From NCBI GenBank assembly GCA_002390225.1, contig DGOW01000069.1, positions 37,268-65,090 of the forward strand: DNA of 27,823 nucleotides, given 5' to 3'. The notes below the pieces were generated by a model. It was not told where the DNA came from. It saw only the letters and a program-made list of their open reading frames with translations, and made no database searches. Below are positions 1-6,167 of the stretch, one piece after another (position 1 is the stretch's first letter; each line of letters opens with the position of its first letter). The position numbers were made by a program, and so were the translations under genes. The DNA comes from Gemmatimonadales bacterium UBA4456 (lineage in GTDB: Bacteria; Gemmatimonadota; Gemmatimonadetes; Longimicrobiales; Gaopeijiaceae).

Positions 1-1365
1 AGGAATCCCTATGACCTGACCCGCAACCCGGGCGGATCGAGTGGTGGGACTGGAGCCGCGATCGCGGCCAGCTTCGCTACGGTCGGGTGGGGCAGTGACA
101 CCTGCGGGTCCATTCGTATTCCGGCGGCGCAAAACGACCTGGTGGGTCTGCGCCCTACGAAGGGACTGTCCAGCATCGACGGGATCATCCCGCTCGCCCA
201 CACACAGGATGTGGGAGGGCCGCTCGCCCGGACCGTGCGCGATCTCGCAATCTCGCTCGACGTGGTCGTCGGCCCCGACCCGAACGACCCGGCGACGGCG
301 CTTGTGGAGGGTGTCGAGCTCCCACGCTTTGTCGACGCCCTCGATGCGACTGCGCTTCAGGGCGCCCGCATTGGAATTCTCGAAGACTACTTCGGATCCG
401 CCCCGGAAGAAGCTGCCGCCGCTCGACTGGTTCGAGCCGCGATCGATCGGATGGTCGAACTCGGAGCGGACACGGTAACGATCGAGATCCCCAACCTGGA
501 CGAGCTCATTTCCGGGTCCGGTGTGATCGGCTACGAGACCAAGTGGGACCTCATCGACTATTTTGAGCTTACCCCTGACGCGCCGGTGTCCTCTCTCGGT
601 GAGATCCTCGAAACCGGGCTCGTACACGAGGCGCTCGTGCCGCGCATGCGTACTCGAAACGAGTCCGAAGAGCGGAACTCGGAGGAGTACCTGGCGGCAC
701 TCGCCAAGCGCGAGCCTCTGCGACACGCGGTCGAGGCGACGCTCAACCGGCACTCCCTGGATGCTCTGGTCTTTCCGACCGTACGGACCATTCCGGCGGT
801 GATCGGCGACCCGCAACGAGGGTCGAGCTGCAGCCTGGGCGCAAACACTGGACTGCCGTCGATCAGCGTGCCTGTCGGCTTCACATCCGGGGTACCCATC
901 GGGATGGAGATGATGGCGCGTATGCTTGAAGATGCTCACCTGGTAGCGATGGCCTTCGCGTTCGAGCAGAGAACGGATCACCGACGAATCCCACCGCATA
1001 CCCCACCACTCGTGGACGCATTAGCGCCGCCACGTATGGATGTGTTCATGCGGATGCGGAGCCCGGCAGACCTGTCGATCCAAGGGACTGTCGTTCTTGA
1101 GCCCGTAGTGAACCGCCTGCTGTTCGACATCGAGCTAGTCGGCGTTGATGCGCAGGAAGTCGTAGGGGTCGCTTTGCGATATCCGAACGAGGACGGTGGA
1201 TGGCAGGTTGCTCACCTAGTACTGCGGGCCGGTCAGGTCGCTGGCCGTGTCGTCGCGGATCTCTCTGTGACCCACCGCGAACATCTCCAAGCCGGGGACA
1301 TGCACCTCGTCGTACTGACCCGCCAGCAGCCGCGCGGTGCGGCTGTGGTCGAACTCGGCATGTGA
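1..1365 (+). CDS. Amidase-signature (AS) family hydrolase, 5' truncated by window edge
   Basis: Frame 1 is open from the first base, so the N-terminus, including the catalytic Lys region, lies outside the window; 454 residues are visible. The glycine/serine-rich signature is present: GGSSGG at visible residues 11-16 and GSDTCGSIR at 31-39, which holds the acyl-enzyme Ser of the Ser-cisSer-Lys triad. VGLRPTKG follows, as usual. Members hydrolyse amides (glutaminase-like, aryl or peptide amides); the substrate cannot be told here. One oddity is Cys in place of the more usual Gly before GSIR. Another is about 90 residues after the normal AS end (roughly visible residues 360-454). This tail is strand-rich, ends in ...LQAGDMHLVVLTRQQPRG, and resembles a degenerate CHRD domain. 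The family call is firm; the CHRD call is tentative. Confidence 0.9.
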   Translation, partial: RNPYDLTRNPGGSSGGTGAAIAASFATVGWGSDTCGSIRIPAAQNDLVGLRPTKGLSSIDGIIPLAHTQDVGGPLARTVRDLAISLDVVVGPDPNDPATALVEGVELPRFVDALDATALQGARIGILEDYFGSAPEEAAAARLVRAAIDRMVELGADTVTIEIPNLDELISGSGVIGYETKWDLIDYFELTPDAPVSSLGEILETGLVHEALVPRMRTRNESEERNSEEYLAALAKREPLRHAVEATLNRHSLDALVFPTVRTIPAVIGDPQRGSSCSLGANTGLPSISVPVGFTSGVPIGMEMMARMLEDAHLVAMAFAFEQRTDHRRIPPHTPPLVDALAPPRMDVFMRMRSPADLSIQGTVVLEPVVNRLLFDIELVGVDAQEVVGVALRYPNEDGGWQVAHLVLRAGQVAGRVVADLSVTHREHLQAGDMHLVVLTRQQPRGAAVVELGM

Positions 1366-1438
1366 TTCGGAGAGGTCGTGGCCAGCTATCGGTTGCGGGC
1401 AAGCTGCGTTGCGGATAAGTAACGAGGATGCTCCGCCC

Positions 1439-1458
1439 GGCTGCCTATCCGGGCAGCC
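1439..1458. terminator. Short GC-rich hairpin after the amidase gene
   Basis: Perfect inverted repeat GGCTGCC / GGCAGCC with a 6-nt loop, 74 nt after the amidase stop and 30 nt before the next start. No T-run follows, so it may be a weak terminator or only a 5' leader structure of the next gene. The rest of the 1366-1488 gap shows nothing convincing. Confidence 0.3.
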
Positions 1459-1488
1459 CGTGCGCTGCCCTTCCACCAGGAGTTTGAT

Positions 1489-1875
1489 ATGAGCGAACGC
1501 ATGAAGCCGATTCTCGCAGCAGTCGTGACGGGAATTGCGGTCAATTTTCTTGGCCTCACGTACTTTTTTGGGCCTCTTCAGGCCAATGACGCCCCTGCAG
1601 GTCCAATGGTCCCGGCCGCCGCGGCCCTGATTGTCACCTCCATATTGTCTGTCGTGCTCTACGACTGGGTGGTCCAGCAGATGGGCCACGCAATGAAGGG
1701 CGCGATGACTGTTGCCCTCTCGCAGATCCTTCTCGTGGACGTCTTCTATCTGTTGACGGGACAGCGTGGCATGGCTGTGGCAGGAGCGAGCGCGGTGTTA
1801 CTGCTTGTGAGTTGGGGTGCGATCGGGGCGGTTTATGGGATGCTCTCTGATGGAGAAGCTGAAGTGGCAGGCTGA
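1489..1875 (+). CDS. Hypothetical four-helix membrane protein
   Basis: A 128-residue protein that I do not recognise by family. It has four hydrophobic stretches (about residues 7-27, 41-60, 70-90 and 95-118), short loops and no signal peptidase site, so it is probably an integral inner-membrane protein. The start is well supported: AGGAG lies 6 nt before the ATG. A strong hairpin with a T-run at 1947-1993 probably ends its transcript, making it monocistronic or separable from the genes downstream. Topology recalls small DUF-type membrane proteins such as DUF1761, but I see no diagnostic motif. No function can be assigned. Confidence 0.7.
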   Translation: MSERMKPILAAVVTGIAVNFLGLTYFFGPLQANDAPAGPMVPAAAALIVTSILSVVLYDWVVQQMGHAMKGAMTVALSQILLVDVFYLLTGQRGMAVAGASAVLLLVSWGAIGAVYGMLSDGEAEVAG

Positions 1876-1946
1876 CCTCGGTCGCGTACAGCGCTCCAAC
1901 TTGGCCGGACGGGGCTGTACCGGCGTTGTGACGACTCGAGTGGAAC

Positions 1947-1993
1947 AACGAGGACGAAGGAGGCGCATGAACGACCTCGTTCGTCCTCGTTTT
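1947..1993 (+). terminator. Strong hairpin with T-run; contains an SD and ATG
   Basis: Arms AACGAGGACGAAGGAGG (1947-1963) and CCTCGTTCGTCCTCGTT (1975-1991) are complementary over 17 positions with one mismatch. The 11-nt loop is followed by a T-run that includes the arm end (TTTT, 1990-1993). This is the strongest intrinsic-terminator-like element in the window and sits 71 nt after the 1489-1875 stop. Unusually, the 5' arm holds a Shine-Dalgarno-like AAGGAGG and the loop holds an ATG (1967). It could therefore also act as an attenuator or as an SD-sequestering structure for the next gene. Confidence 0.7.
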
Positions 1994-2031
1994 CGGTCAC
2001 GACGCGTCCGCTCCTCTGTCTCGCATCGCTA

Positions 2032-2403
2032 ATGCTGTCGGGCGCCACCTGCAGTGATCGAGTAGCCACAGACCTCAGCGTTCTGCAGTTCGTCGAAAGC
2101 GTGTATGTTGCCCCGGCGATAGCCGAACCGTTCACGGGGTCGATTGTCCGGTACTTTGCAGCACAGCCCGATGAGGTCCAGCTGGAAGGCACTCTTCGTG
2201 ACGGCGCCTTCGATGGCGAGCTTGTCATATATCACCCGAATGGTCGAGTGCGGTTCATGGGCAGTTTTCGCGCAGGTGAGCGACGTGGATCGTGGGCGGA
2301 GAATGCCGATTCGAACACAACGGGCAGTGCTTACCAGGTCCTCCAGCGTGAGGTCGAGACTCTGCGGCTGTACCCCGCGTGTGAGGGCGAGGAGAAGGGC
2401 TGA
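2032..2403 (+). CDS. MORN-like repeat protein, probable lipoprotein with out-of-frame signal peptide
   Basis: The open frame from ATG 2032 gives 123 residues. The middle has repeated G-x-x-x-G-x-(F/Y) units, for example LRDGAFDGELVIYHPNGRVR and then MGSFRAGERRGSW. These resemble MORN_2 repeats as in YwqK-type proteins, which fold as short beta hairpins; no enzymatic role is implied. ATG 2032 has no good SD. The same frame upstream encodes PLLCLASLMLSGATC, a lipoprotein-signal-like stretch, but has no ATG, GTG or TTG start after the previous in-frame stop. The nearest SD+ATG (1957-1969) is in another frame, and one extra base in the T-run at 1990-1993 would join the two. The true gene may thus begin at 1967. 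As the sequence stands, that upstream ORF stops at 2030-2032, overlapping this ATG (TAATG). Next gene: 3 nt away. Confidence 0.6.
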   Translation: MLSGATCSDRVATDLSVLQFVESVYVAPAIAEPFTGSIVRYFAAQPDEVQLEGTLRDGAFDGELVIYHPNGRVRFMGSFRAGERRGSWAENADSNTTGSAYQVLQREVETLRLYPACEGEEKG

Positions 2404-2406
2404 ATA

Positions 2407-2511
2407 ATGGAAATCTGGGAAATCTTCATTTTGGTCGTGCTTACCGTTGGGTTTTTCTGGCTGATCATGTACGCGGCGCAGCACGCGCGATCGAAGACGG
2501 AGGACGAGTGA
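2407..2511 (+). CDS. 34-residue single-TM microprotein
   Basis: A small gene starting 3 nt after the MORN-like protein stop, with GGAGAAGG (2391-2398) upstream as ribosome binding site. It encodes a short N-terminus (MEIWE), one hydrophobic helix (about residues 6-25, FILVVLTVGFFWLIM) and a charged tail (ARSKTEDE). Its TGA overlaps the GTG start of the following aminotransferase-fold gene (GTGA), which indicates translational coupling and supports its being real. The layout resembles CcmD- or CcoQ-type accessory peptides, but no sequence motif ties it to either. Function unknown; possibly a membrane anchor or partner for a neighbouring product. Confidence 0.6.
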   Translation: MEIWEIFILVVLTVGFFWLIMYAAQHARSKTEDE

Positions 2512-3671
2512 GCGAACCACTGGTTTGTCAGCGAGATGCCTTTCAGCTCGCCCGCGAGGACCACTACTTCAACTGCGCCTACATGGGGCCATTGCCTCGT
2601 GTGGCGGAAGAGGCGGGTTTCGCTGCGATTCAGCGTAAGGCCGTACCTACCCGGATCACCCCGCCCGACTCTTTCTGGGACACCGATGCGTTAAGGGAAC
2701 TCTACGCTCGTCTGATTCGCGCGGATGATCCGACTCGAGTGGCGATTCAGCCCGGTGTCTCGTATGCAGTGGCGACAGCGGCAAAGAACCTGCCGTTGTC
2801 GTCTGGTCAGAACATCGTCCTGACCCACGAGCAGTTCCCTGGCAATGTGTATTCCTGGCATCGCCTCGCCGGCGAATCCGGGGCCCAGCTTCGGGCGGTC
2901 GATCCCGGCGAAGGAGCAGACCGCGGTCGTCGCTGGAATGAGCGCCTATTGGAGTCGATCGATTCCAGCACGGGAATCGTCTCGGTCCCCAATGTTCACT
3001 GGACGGATGGTACGCTTTTCGACCTCGAGGCAATCGGAGGCCGGTGCCGGGAGGTTGGTGCGGCGCTGGTCGTGGACGCGACCCAGTCGGTGGGGGCCCT
3101 CCCGTTCGATGTGGCCGCAGTTCAGCCGGACGTCGTCGTATGCGCGACCTATAAATGGCTCCTAGGGCCCTATTCCCTGGCGCTGACCTGGTTCTCGGAG
3201 CGATTCGAGGATGGGGTTCCGATCGAAGAGACGTGGATCGCCCGTAAGAACAGTCGGGACTTCCAGCATCTCGTTGACTATCAGGAGGAATACATTCCCG
3301 GTGCGGTGCGTTACGACATGGCGGAGCGGTCGAGCTTCTTCCTCGCTCCAATCGCTCGAGCCAGTCTCGAGCTGATCCTTGAGTGGACGCCAGAGCGCGT
3401 CCAGCGCTATTGCCGTGACCTGACGAAAGACTTTCTGACCGAGTCGGCCGAACTCGGCTACTCGGTCGAGGACGACAAGTGGCGAGGAAGCCACCTCTTC
3501 GGACTACGTATGCCCGAGGGCATCGACCTGGTCGGACTCAAGGAAACGCTGGCCGCGCGCAAAGTTTCCGCTTCACTGCGAGGGAGCGCGCTGCGGGTTT
3601 CTCCGAACGTCTACAATGACGAAGTGGATGTCGGAGTGCTGCTCGAGGTATTGAAGGGGGCAGTCCGCTAA
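2508..3671 (+). CDS. Class-V aminotransferase-fold PLP enzyme (cysteine desulfurase/epimerase-like)
   Basis: A 387-residue fold-type I PLP enzyme of the class-V group (NifS/CsdB, isopenicillin-N epimerase-like). Visible features: an N-terminal HYFNCAYMGPLP substrate-loop segment (19-30), the cofactor pair Asp190 and Gln193 in VVDATQSVGALPFD, and the Schiff-base Lys216 in ATYKWLLGPY. I see no desulfurase-type catalytic Cys loop near residue 330 (the segment reads WRGSHLFGLRMP). A true cysteine desulfurase is therefore less likely than an epimerase, lyase or kynureninase-like activity; the substrate is unknown. The GTG start is fixed by the 4-nt overlap with the microprotein gene. The gene ends 9 nt before the convergent DUF192 gene. 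Confidence 0.85.
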   Translation: MSEPLVCQRDAFQLAREDHYFNCAYMGPLPRVAEEAGFAAIQRKAVPTRITPPDSFWDTDALRELYARLIRADDPTRVAIQPGVSYAVATAAKNLPLSSGQNIVLTHEQFPGNVYSWHRLAGESGAQLRAVDPGEGADRGRRWNERLLESIDSSTGIVSVPNVHWTDGTLFDLEAIGGRCREVGAALVVDATQSVGALPFDVAAVQPDVVVCATYKWLLGPYSLALTWFSERFEDGVPIEETWIARKNSRDFQHLVDYQEEYIPGAVRYDMAERSSFFLAPIARASLELILEWTPERVQRYCRDLTKDFLTESAELGYSVEDDKWRGSHLFGLRMPEGIDLVGLKETLAARKVSASLRGSALRVSPNVYNDEVDVGVLLEVLKGAVR

Positions 3672-3680
3672 ACGGCTCCG

Positions 3681-4250
3681 TCAGCGTCCTTGCACGCCGA
3701 AGACGATGTTGGCCTGCGCGCCCACACGGATCTCCTGCTCGCCAAACCAGCCCTGTCGGACTTCCAGCGCGAACATGGCGGGGGCGTCACTCGGATACGA
3801 GTCGGTCACGAGTGGCTCCATCGCGATCACGTCTACGATGCGGTAGGCTGGATCCAAGTACGCGATGTCGAGGGCTACATAGGTGTTCGCCATCCAAAAC
3901 GAGCGTGGCTGGCTGTCCTGGAAGACGAAGAGCATGCCGGTACCGTCAGGTATTTCGTCCCGGTACATGAGCCCCTGAGCCCGCTCGTCGGCGGTTGCCG
4001 CGACTTCTGCGACTACGGTGTCGGCCCCGAAGATGACCCACGCATATCCTGCGGGCGGCAGGGCGCCGAGATCAGATGTTTCCGATCTCGATGCAGCCGC
4101 CACGACTTCCGTCTCGGAGTTGTTCCGACTGTCGACGGGCACCGCGGCTGCGTCCGCGCATGCGGCCGCTCCGACCCAGAGTACCAGAAGGCTAAAAACG
4201 GCGCGGCTATTGGTCCGATCAGTATTGTGAAAAAGTTCACGAAGTAACAT
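3681..4250 (-). CDS. DUF192 family lipoprotein
   Basis: A 189-residue protein. A hydrophobic segment ending in GAAAC (residues 26-30) reads as a lipoprotein signal with an imperfect lipobox, after an unusually long charged N-terminus; a later start is possible. A low-complexity linker follows. From about residue 65 to the end is the DUF192 domain: VAATADERAQGLMYRDEIPDGTGMLFVF in outline, then SFWMANTYVALDIAYLD, and GWFGEQEIRVGA near the end. DUF192 proteins are small beta-rich exported proteins of unsettled function. It converges on the PLP gene and diverges from the respiratory operon across about 150 nt. Confidence 0.85.
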   Translation of the reverse strand: MLLRELFHNTDRTNSRAVFSLLVLWVGAAACADAAAVPVDSRNNSETEVVAAASRSETSDLGALPPAGYAWVIFGADTVVAEVAATADERAQGLMYRDEIPDGTGMLFVFQDSQPRSFWMANTYVALDIAYLDPAYRIVDVIAMEPLVTDSYPSDAPAMFALEVRQGWFGEQEIRVGAQANIVFGVQGR

Positions 4251-4399
4251 ATGTAGGCTCCCAATAAGCCCGAAACGGGTATAACTTACCGCGCCTTCGA
4301 AAGGTCCCGGATGAGAGTGTCAGGGTTATCCCGGACCCGACGATACTGGTAGAGTTGCGAACAGCGACTTGTTCCAGGAAACGCATGGAGCGCTCAGTT
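4251..4399. promoter_or_regulatory. Divergent intergenic region before the respiratory operon
   Basis: These 149 nt separate the DUF192 gene (-) from the operon starting at 4400 (+). They contain TATAAC (4280-4285), one base from the -10 consensus, but I see no good -35 at 16-18 nt. A small CCCG-AAA-CGGG hairpin lies at 4269-4279, and CCCGGA occurs twice further down. It is the only gap long enough to hold a promoter for the 5.6 kb operon. The exact promoter is not resolved. Confidence 0.3.
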
Positions 4400-4657
4400 A
4401 TGATCGATCACAATCTCCTCGACATCCTCGTATGTCCAGAAACGAAGCAGTCGCTTCGTGTCGCGGACGTGGTGCTGTTGGAGACGTTGAACGCGTCGAT
4501 CACGGCTGGTTCGGTCACGAATCGTGGCGGTGAGACGGTTACGGTCGCCGTGAACGAAGCGCTCATCCGAGACGATGGTGACGTTCTTTATCCGGTACGG
4601 GATGACATCCCGATCATGTTGATCGACGAGTCCATCCCACTACCCACACAGGCATGA
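4400..4657 (+). CDS. Trm112-like (UPF0434/YcaR family) protein
   Basis: An 85-residue protein from ATG 4400, chosen because GGAG (4387-4390) sits 9 nt upstream; the longer ATG at 4355 would add a basic tail unlike the family. The N-terminus NLLDILVCPETKQSL and the C-terminus VLYPVRDDIPIMLIDES match the two conserved blocks of the Trm112/UPF0434 family. Its characterised members are small partner proteins that activate methyltransferases. The zinc site is degenerate (CPET rather than CPxC), as in many bacterial members. The region between the blocks is longer than in E. coli YcaR. Its last codon overlaps the cytochrome gene start (ATGA), so it is translated as the first cistron of the respiratory operon, which is an unexpected partner. 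Confidence 0.8.
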   Translation: MIDHNLLDILVCPETKQSLRVADVVLLETLNASITAGSVTNRGGETVTVAVNEALIRDDGDVLYPVRDDIPIMLIDESIPLPTQA

Positions 4658-5298
4658 TGGTACGACTTCCGATTGCTGGAAAAACGTTGCTGCTGCCGCT
4701 GCTGCTCATCGGCGCGGCTGCTTGTGACGCTACGCCCCCGCCGGTTGGTATGGAGCGGGGCGCCGAACTCTATGAGACCTGCGCTCCGTGCCATGGTGAT
4801 GCTGGTTCAGGCAACGTGGACATCGCAGCTCCTTCGATTGCCGGCCTTCCCCAGTGGTACGTCGAGGATCAGCTTCGCGGTTTTCAGAACGAATATCGCG
4901 GCGACCATGCCGAGGATCTGCCCGGGCTGCGTATGCGTCCGATGGCGGTTTCGCTCACGCGAGAGGGAGATGTCGAGTCGGTCGCACAGTTCGTAGCGTC
5001 ACTCGACGCGGTCTATCCCGAGAGCACACTCCATGGGAACGCCGGCTTGGGCGCGGCGTCGTACGCGGTGTGTGTCGCCTGTCACGGGGAGGACGGCCTC
5101 GGCAACGCCGACCTGCATTCGCCTCCCATTGTGCAGCTTGATGACTGGTACCTGCTCAACCAGCTACGCAACTACAAGAAGGGAGCGCGCGGTGCGCGGC
5201 CCGACGATGTCTGGGGGGCTACGATGCGCGTGAACTCTCTGGTTCTGACCGACGAAGCGATGCAGGACGTCATCGCCTACGTCCAGACCCTCAGGTAG
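4654..5298 (+). CDS. Diheme cytochrome c lipoprotein (cytochrome c4-like)
   Basis: A 214-residue protein. Residues 11-24 form a lipoprotein signal ending IGAAAC, so it is predicted to be lipid-anchored and to face the periplasm. Two homologous cytochrome c domains follow. Domain 1 has CAPCH at 43-47 and a candidate Met ligand in LRMRPMAVS (94/97). Domain 2 has CVACH at 140-144 and a candidate Met in WGATMRVNS (191). The paired WY...QLR(N/G)F/Y segments after each heme site are typical of cytochrome c4 and c553-type electron carriers. Lying directly upstream of the CuA oxidase genes, it is a plausible electron donor to the oxidase. The start overlaps the Trm112-like stop by 4 nt; a second ATG 3 nt on is also possible. 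Confidence 0.9.
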   Translation: MMVRLPIAGKTLLLPLLLIGAAACDATPPPVGMERGAELYETCAPCHGDAGSGNVDIAAPSIAGLPQWYVEDQLRGFQNEYRGDHAEDLPGLRMRPMAVSLTREGDVESVAQFVASLDAVYPESTLHGNAGLGAASYAVCVACHGEDGLGNADLHSPPIVQLDDWYLLNQLRNYKKGARGARPDDVWGATMRVNSLVLTDEAMQDVIAYVQTLR

Positions 5299-5307
5299 GA
5301 CGACACC

Positions 5308-5478
5308 ATGGCTGAACACGGTTTCACCGAAGAGAAGTCCGGAGGACCGGCCCCGGTGTCGGACTCTGAAAACGAAGCGCTACTAGACGCGGAGAAGACC
5401 TTCAAGATGACCGTGATCGGGGCGGTTCTCTTCGGACTCTCGGCGCTCCTCATCATCCTGCGGACGAGGATGGGTTAG
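5308..5478 (+). CDS. 56-residue single-TM protein in the oxidase operon
   Basis: A small gene between the cytochrome c4-like gene (9 nt gap) and coxB (4 nt gap), in the operon direction. The protein has an acidic, Gly/Pro-rich N-terminal half of about 30 residues (MAEHGFTEEKSGG...). One hydrophobic helix (about residues 34-50, VIGAVLFGLSALLIIL) follows, then a short basic tail, RTRMG. Positive charges after the helix suggest N-out/C-in or a simple anchor. I do not recognise a family. Position and compactness suggest an accessory subunit or assembly factor of the oxidase, which is inference from context only. Confidence 0.65.
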   Translation: MAEHGFTEEKSGGPAPVSDSENEALLDAEKTFKMTVIGAVLFGLSALLIILRTRMG

Positions 5479-5482
5479 TCCG

Positions 5483-6154
5483 ATGCTAGAACTGGTACAG
5501 GCCTCGACCTATGCGGCCTCGATCGACAACCTGATCCTCTTCATCGGCATCATCGTCGGGGTCTGGTTCCTGCTCGCCGAGGGCCTCTTCTTCTGGTTGA
5601 TCTGGAAATTTCGCGCCAAGCCGGGTGAGAAGTCGCAGTATCTCGTCGGCAACGAAAAGCATGTGAAGCGGTGGATCACGATTCCCCACGCACTGGTCCT
5701 GGTGTGCGACGTCTTCATCGTCGTCGGCGCAGTCCGGGTCTGGTACAACGTGAAGCAGCAACTTCCCGAGCCCGATTCGGTCATCCGGGTGACGGGACAA
5801 CAGTGGGCCTGGACGTTTCAGCATCCTGGGGCTGACAACGAACTCGACACGTCAGACGACATCTTCACGGTGAACGATCTGCATGTGGAGGTCGAAAAGA
5901 CCTACCACTTCAAACTCGAGTCCCGAGACGTACTCCACTCGTTCTCGGTGCCCGTCTTCCGCCTCAAGCAGGATGCGATTCCGGGGCGCTCGATCACAGG
6001 GTGGTTCGAGCCGACCTTAATCGGCGAGTACGACGTTCAGTGTGCAGAGATCTGCGGTATCGGCCACGGTGTGATGGCCGCCCGGATCCACATCGACGAC
6101 GCGAACACGCATGCGGCGTGGATCTCGTCGGCGTCCGCAGCGACCACACCGTAA
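5483..6154 (+). CDS. coxB: Cytochrome c oxidase subunit II (CuA)
   Basis: A 223-residue subunit II that receives electrons from cytochrome c at its binuclear CuA centre. Two N-terminal TM helices (about 17-40 and 66-88) are followed by a periplasmic cupredoxin domain. CuA ligands are all visible: His152 in VLHSFSVP, then Cys187, Glu189, Cys191, His195 and Met198 in CAEICGIGHGVM. The aromatic QQWAW patch (106-110), which takes the electron, is intact. There is no C-terminal cytochrome c domain (the protein ends SSASAATTP), so it is not a caa3-type subunit II. The heme-c domain is on another subunit of the operon. No obvious cleavable signal or lipobox. Confidence 0.96.
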   Translation: MLELVQASTYAASIDNLILFIGIIVGVWFLLAEGLFFWLIWKFRAKPGEKSQYLVGNEKHVKRWITIPHALVLVCDVFIVVGAVRVWYNVKQQLPEPDSVIRVTGQQWAWTFQHPGADNELDTSDDIFTVNDLHVEVEKTYHFKLESRDVLHSFSVPVFRLKQDAIPGRSITGWFEPTLIGEYDVQCAEICGIGHGVMAARIHIDDANTHAAWISSASAATTP

Positions 6155-6167
6155 AGGGCGAAGTCAG

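Noticed and set aside
4430..4450. Loss of a zinc Cys in the Trm112-like protein as a defect
   Set aside because: As far as I recall, many bacterial UPF0434 members carry CPxT rather than CPxC, so this is not a sign of a pseudogene.
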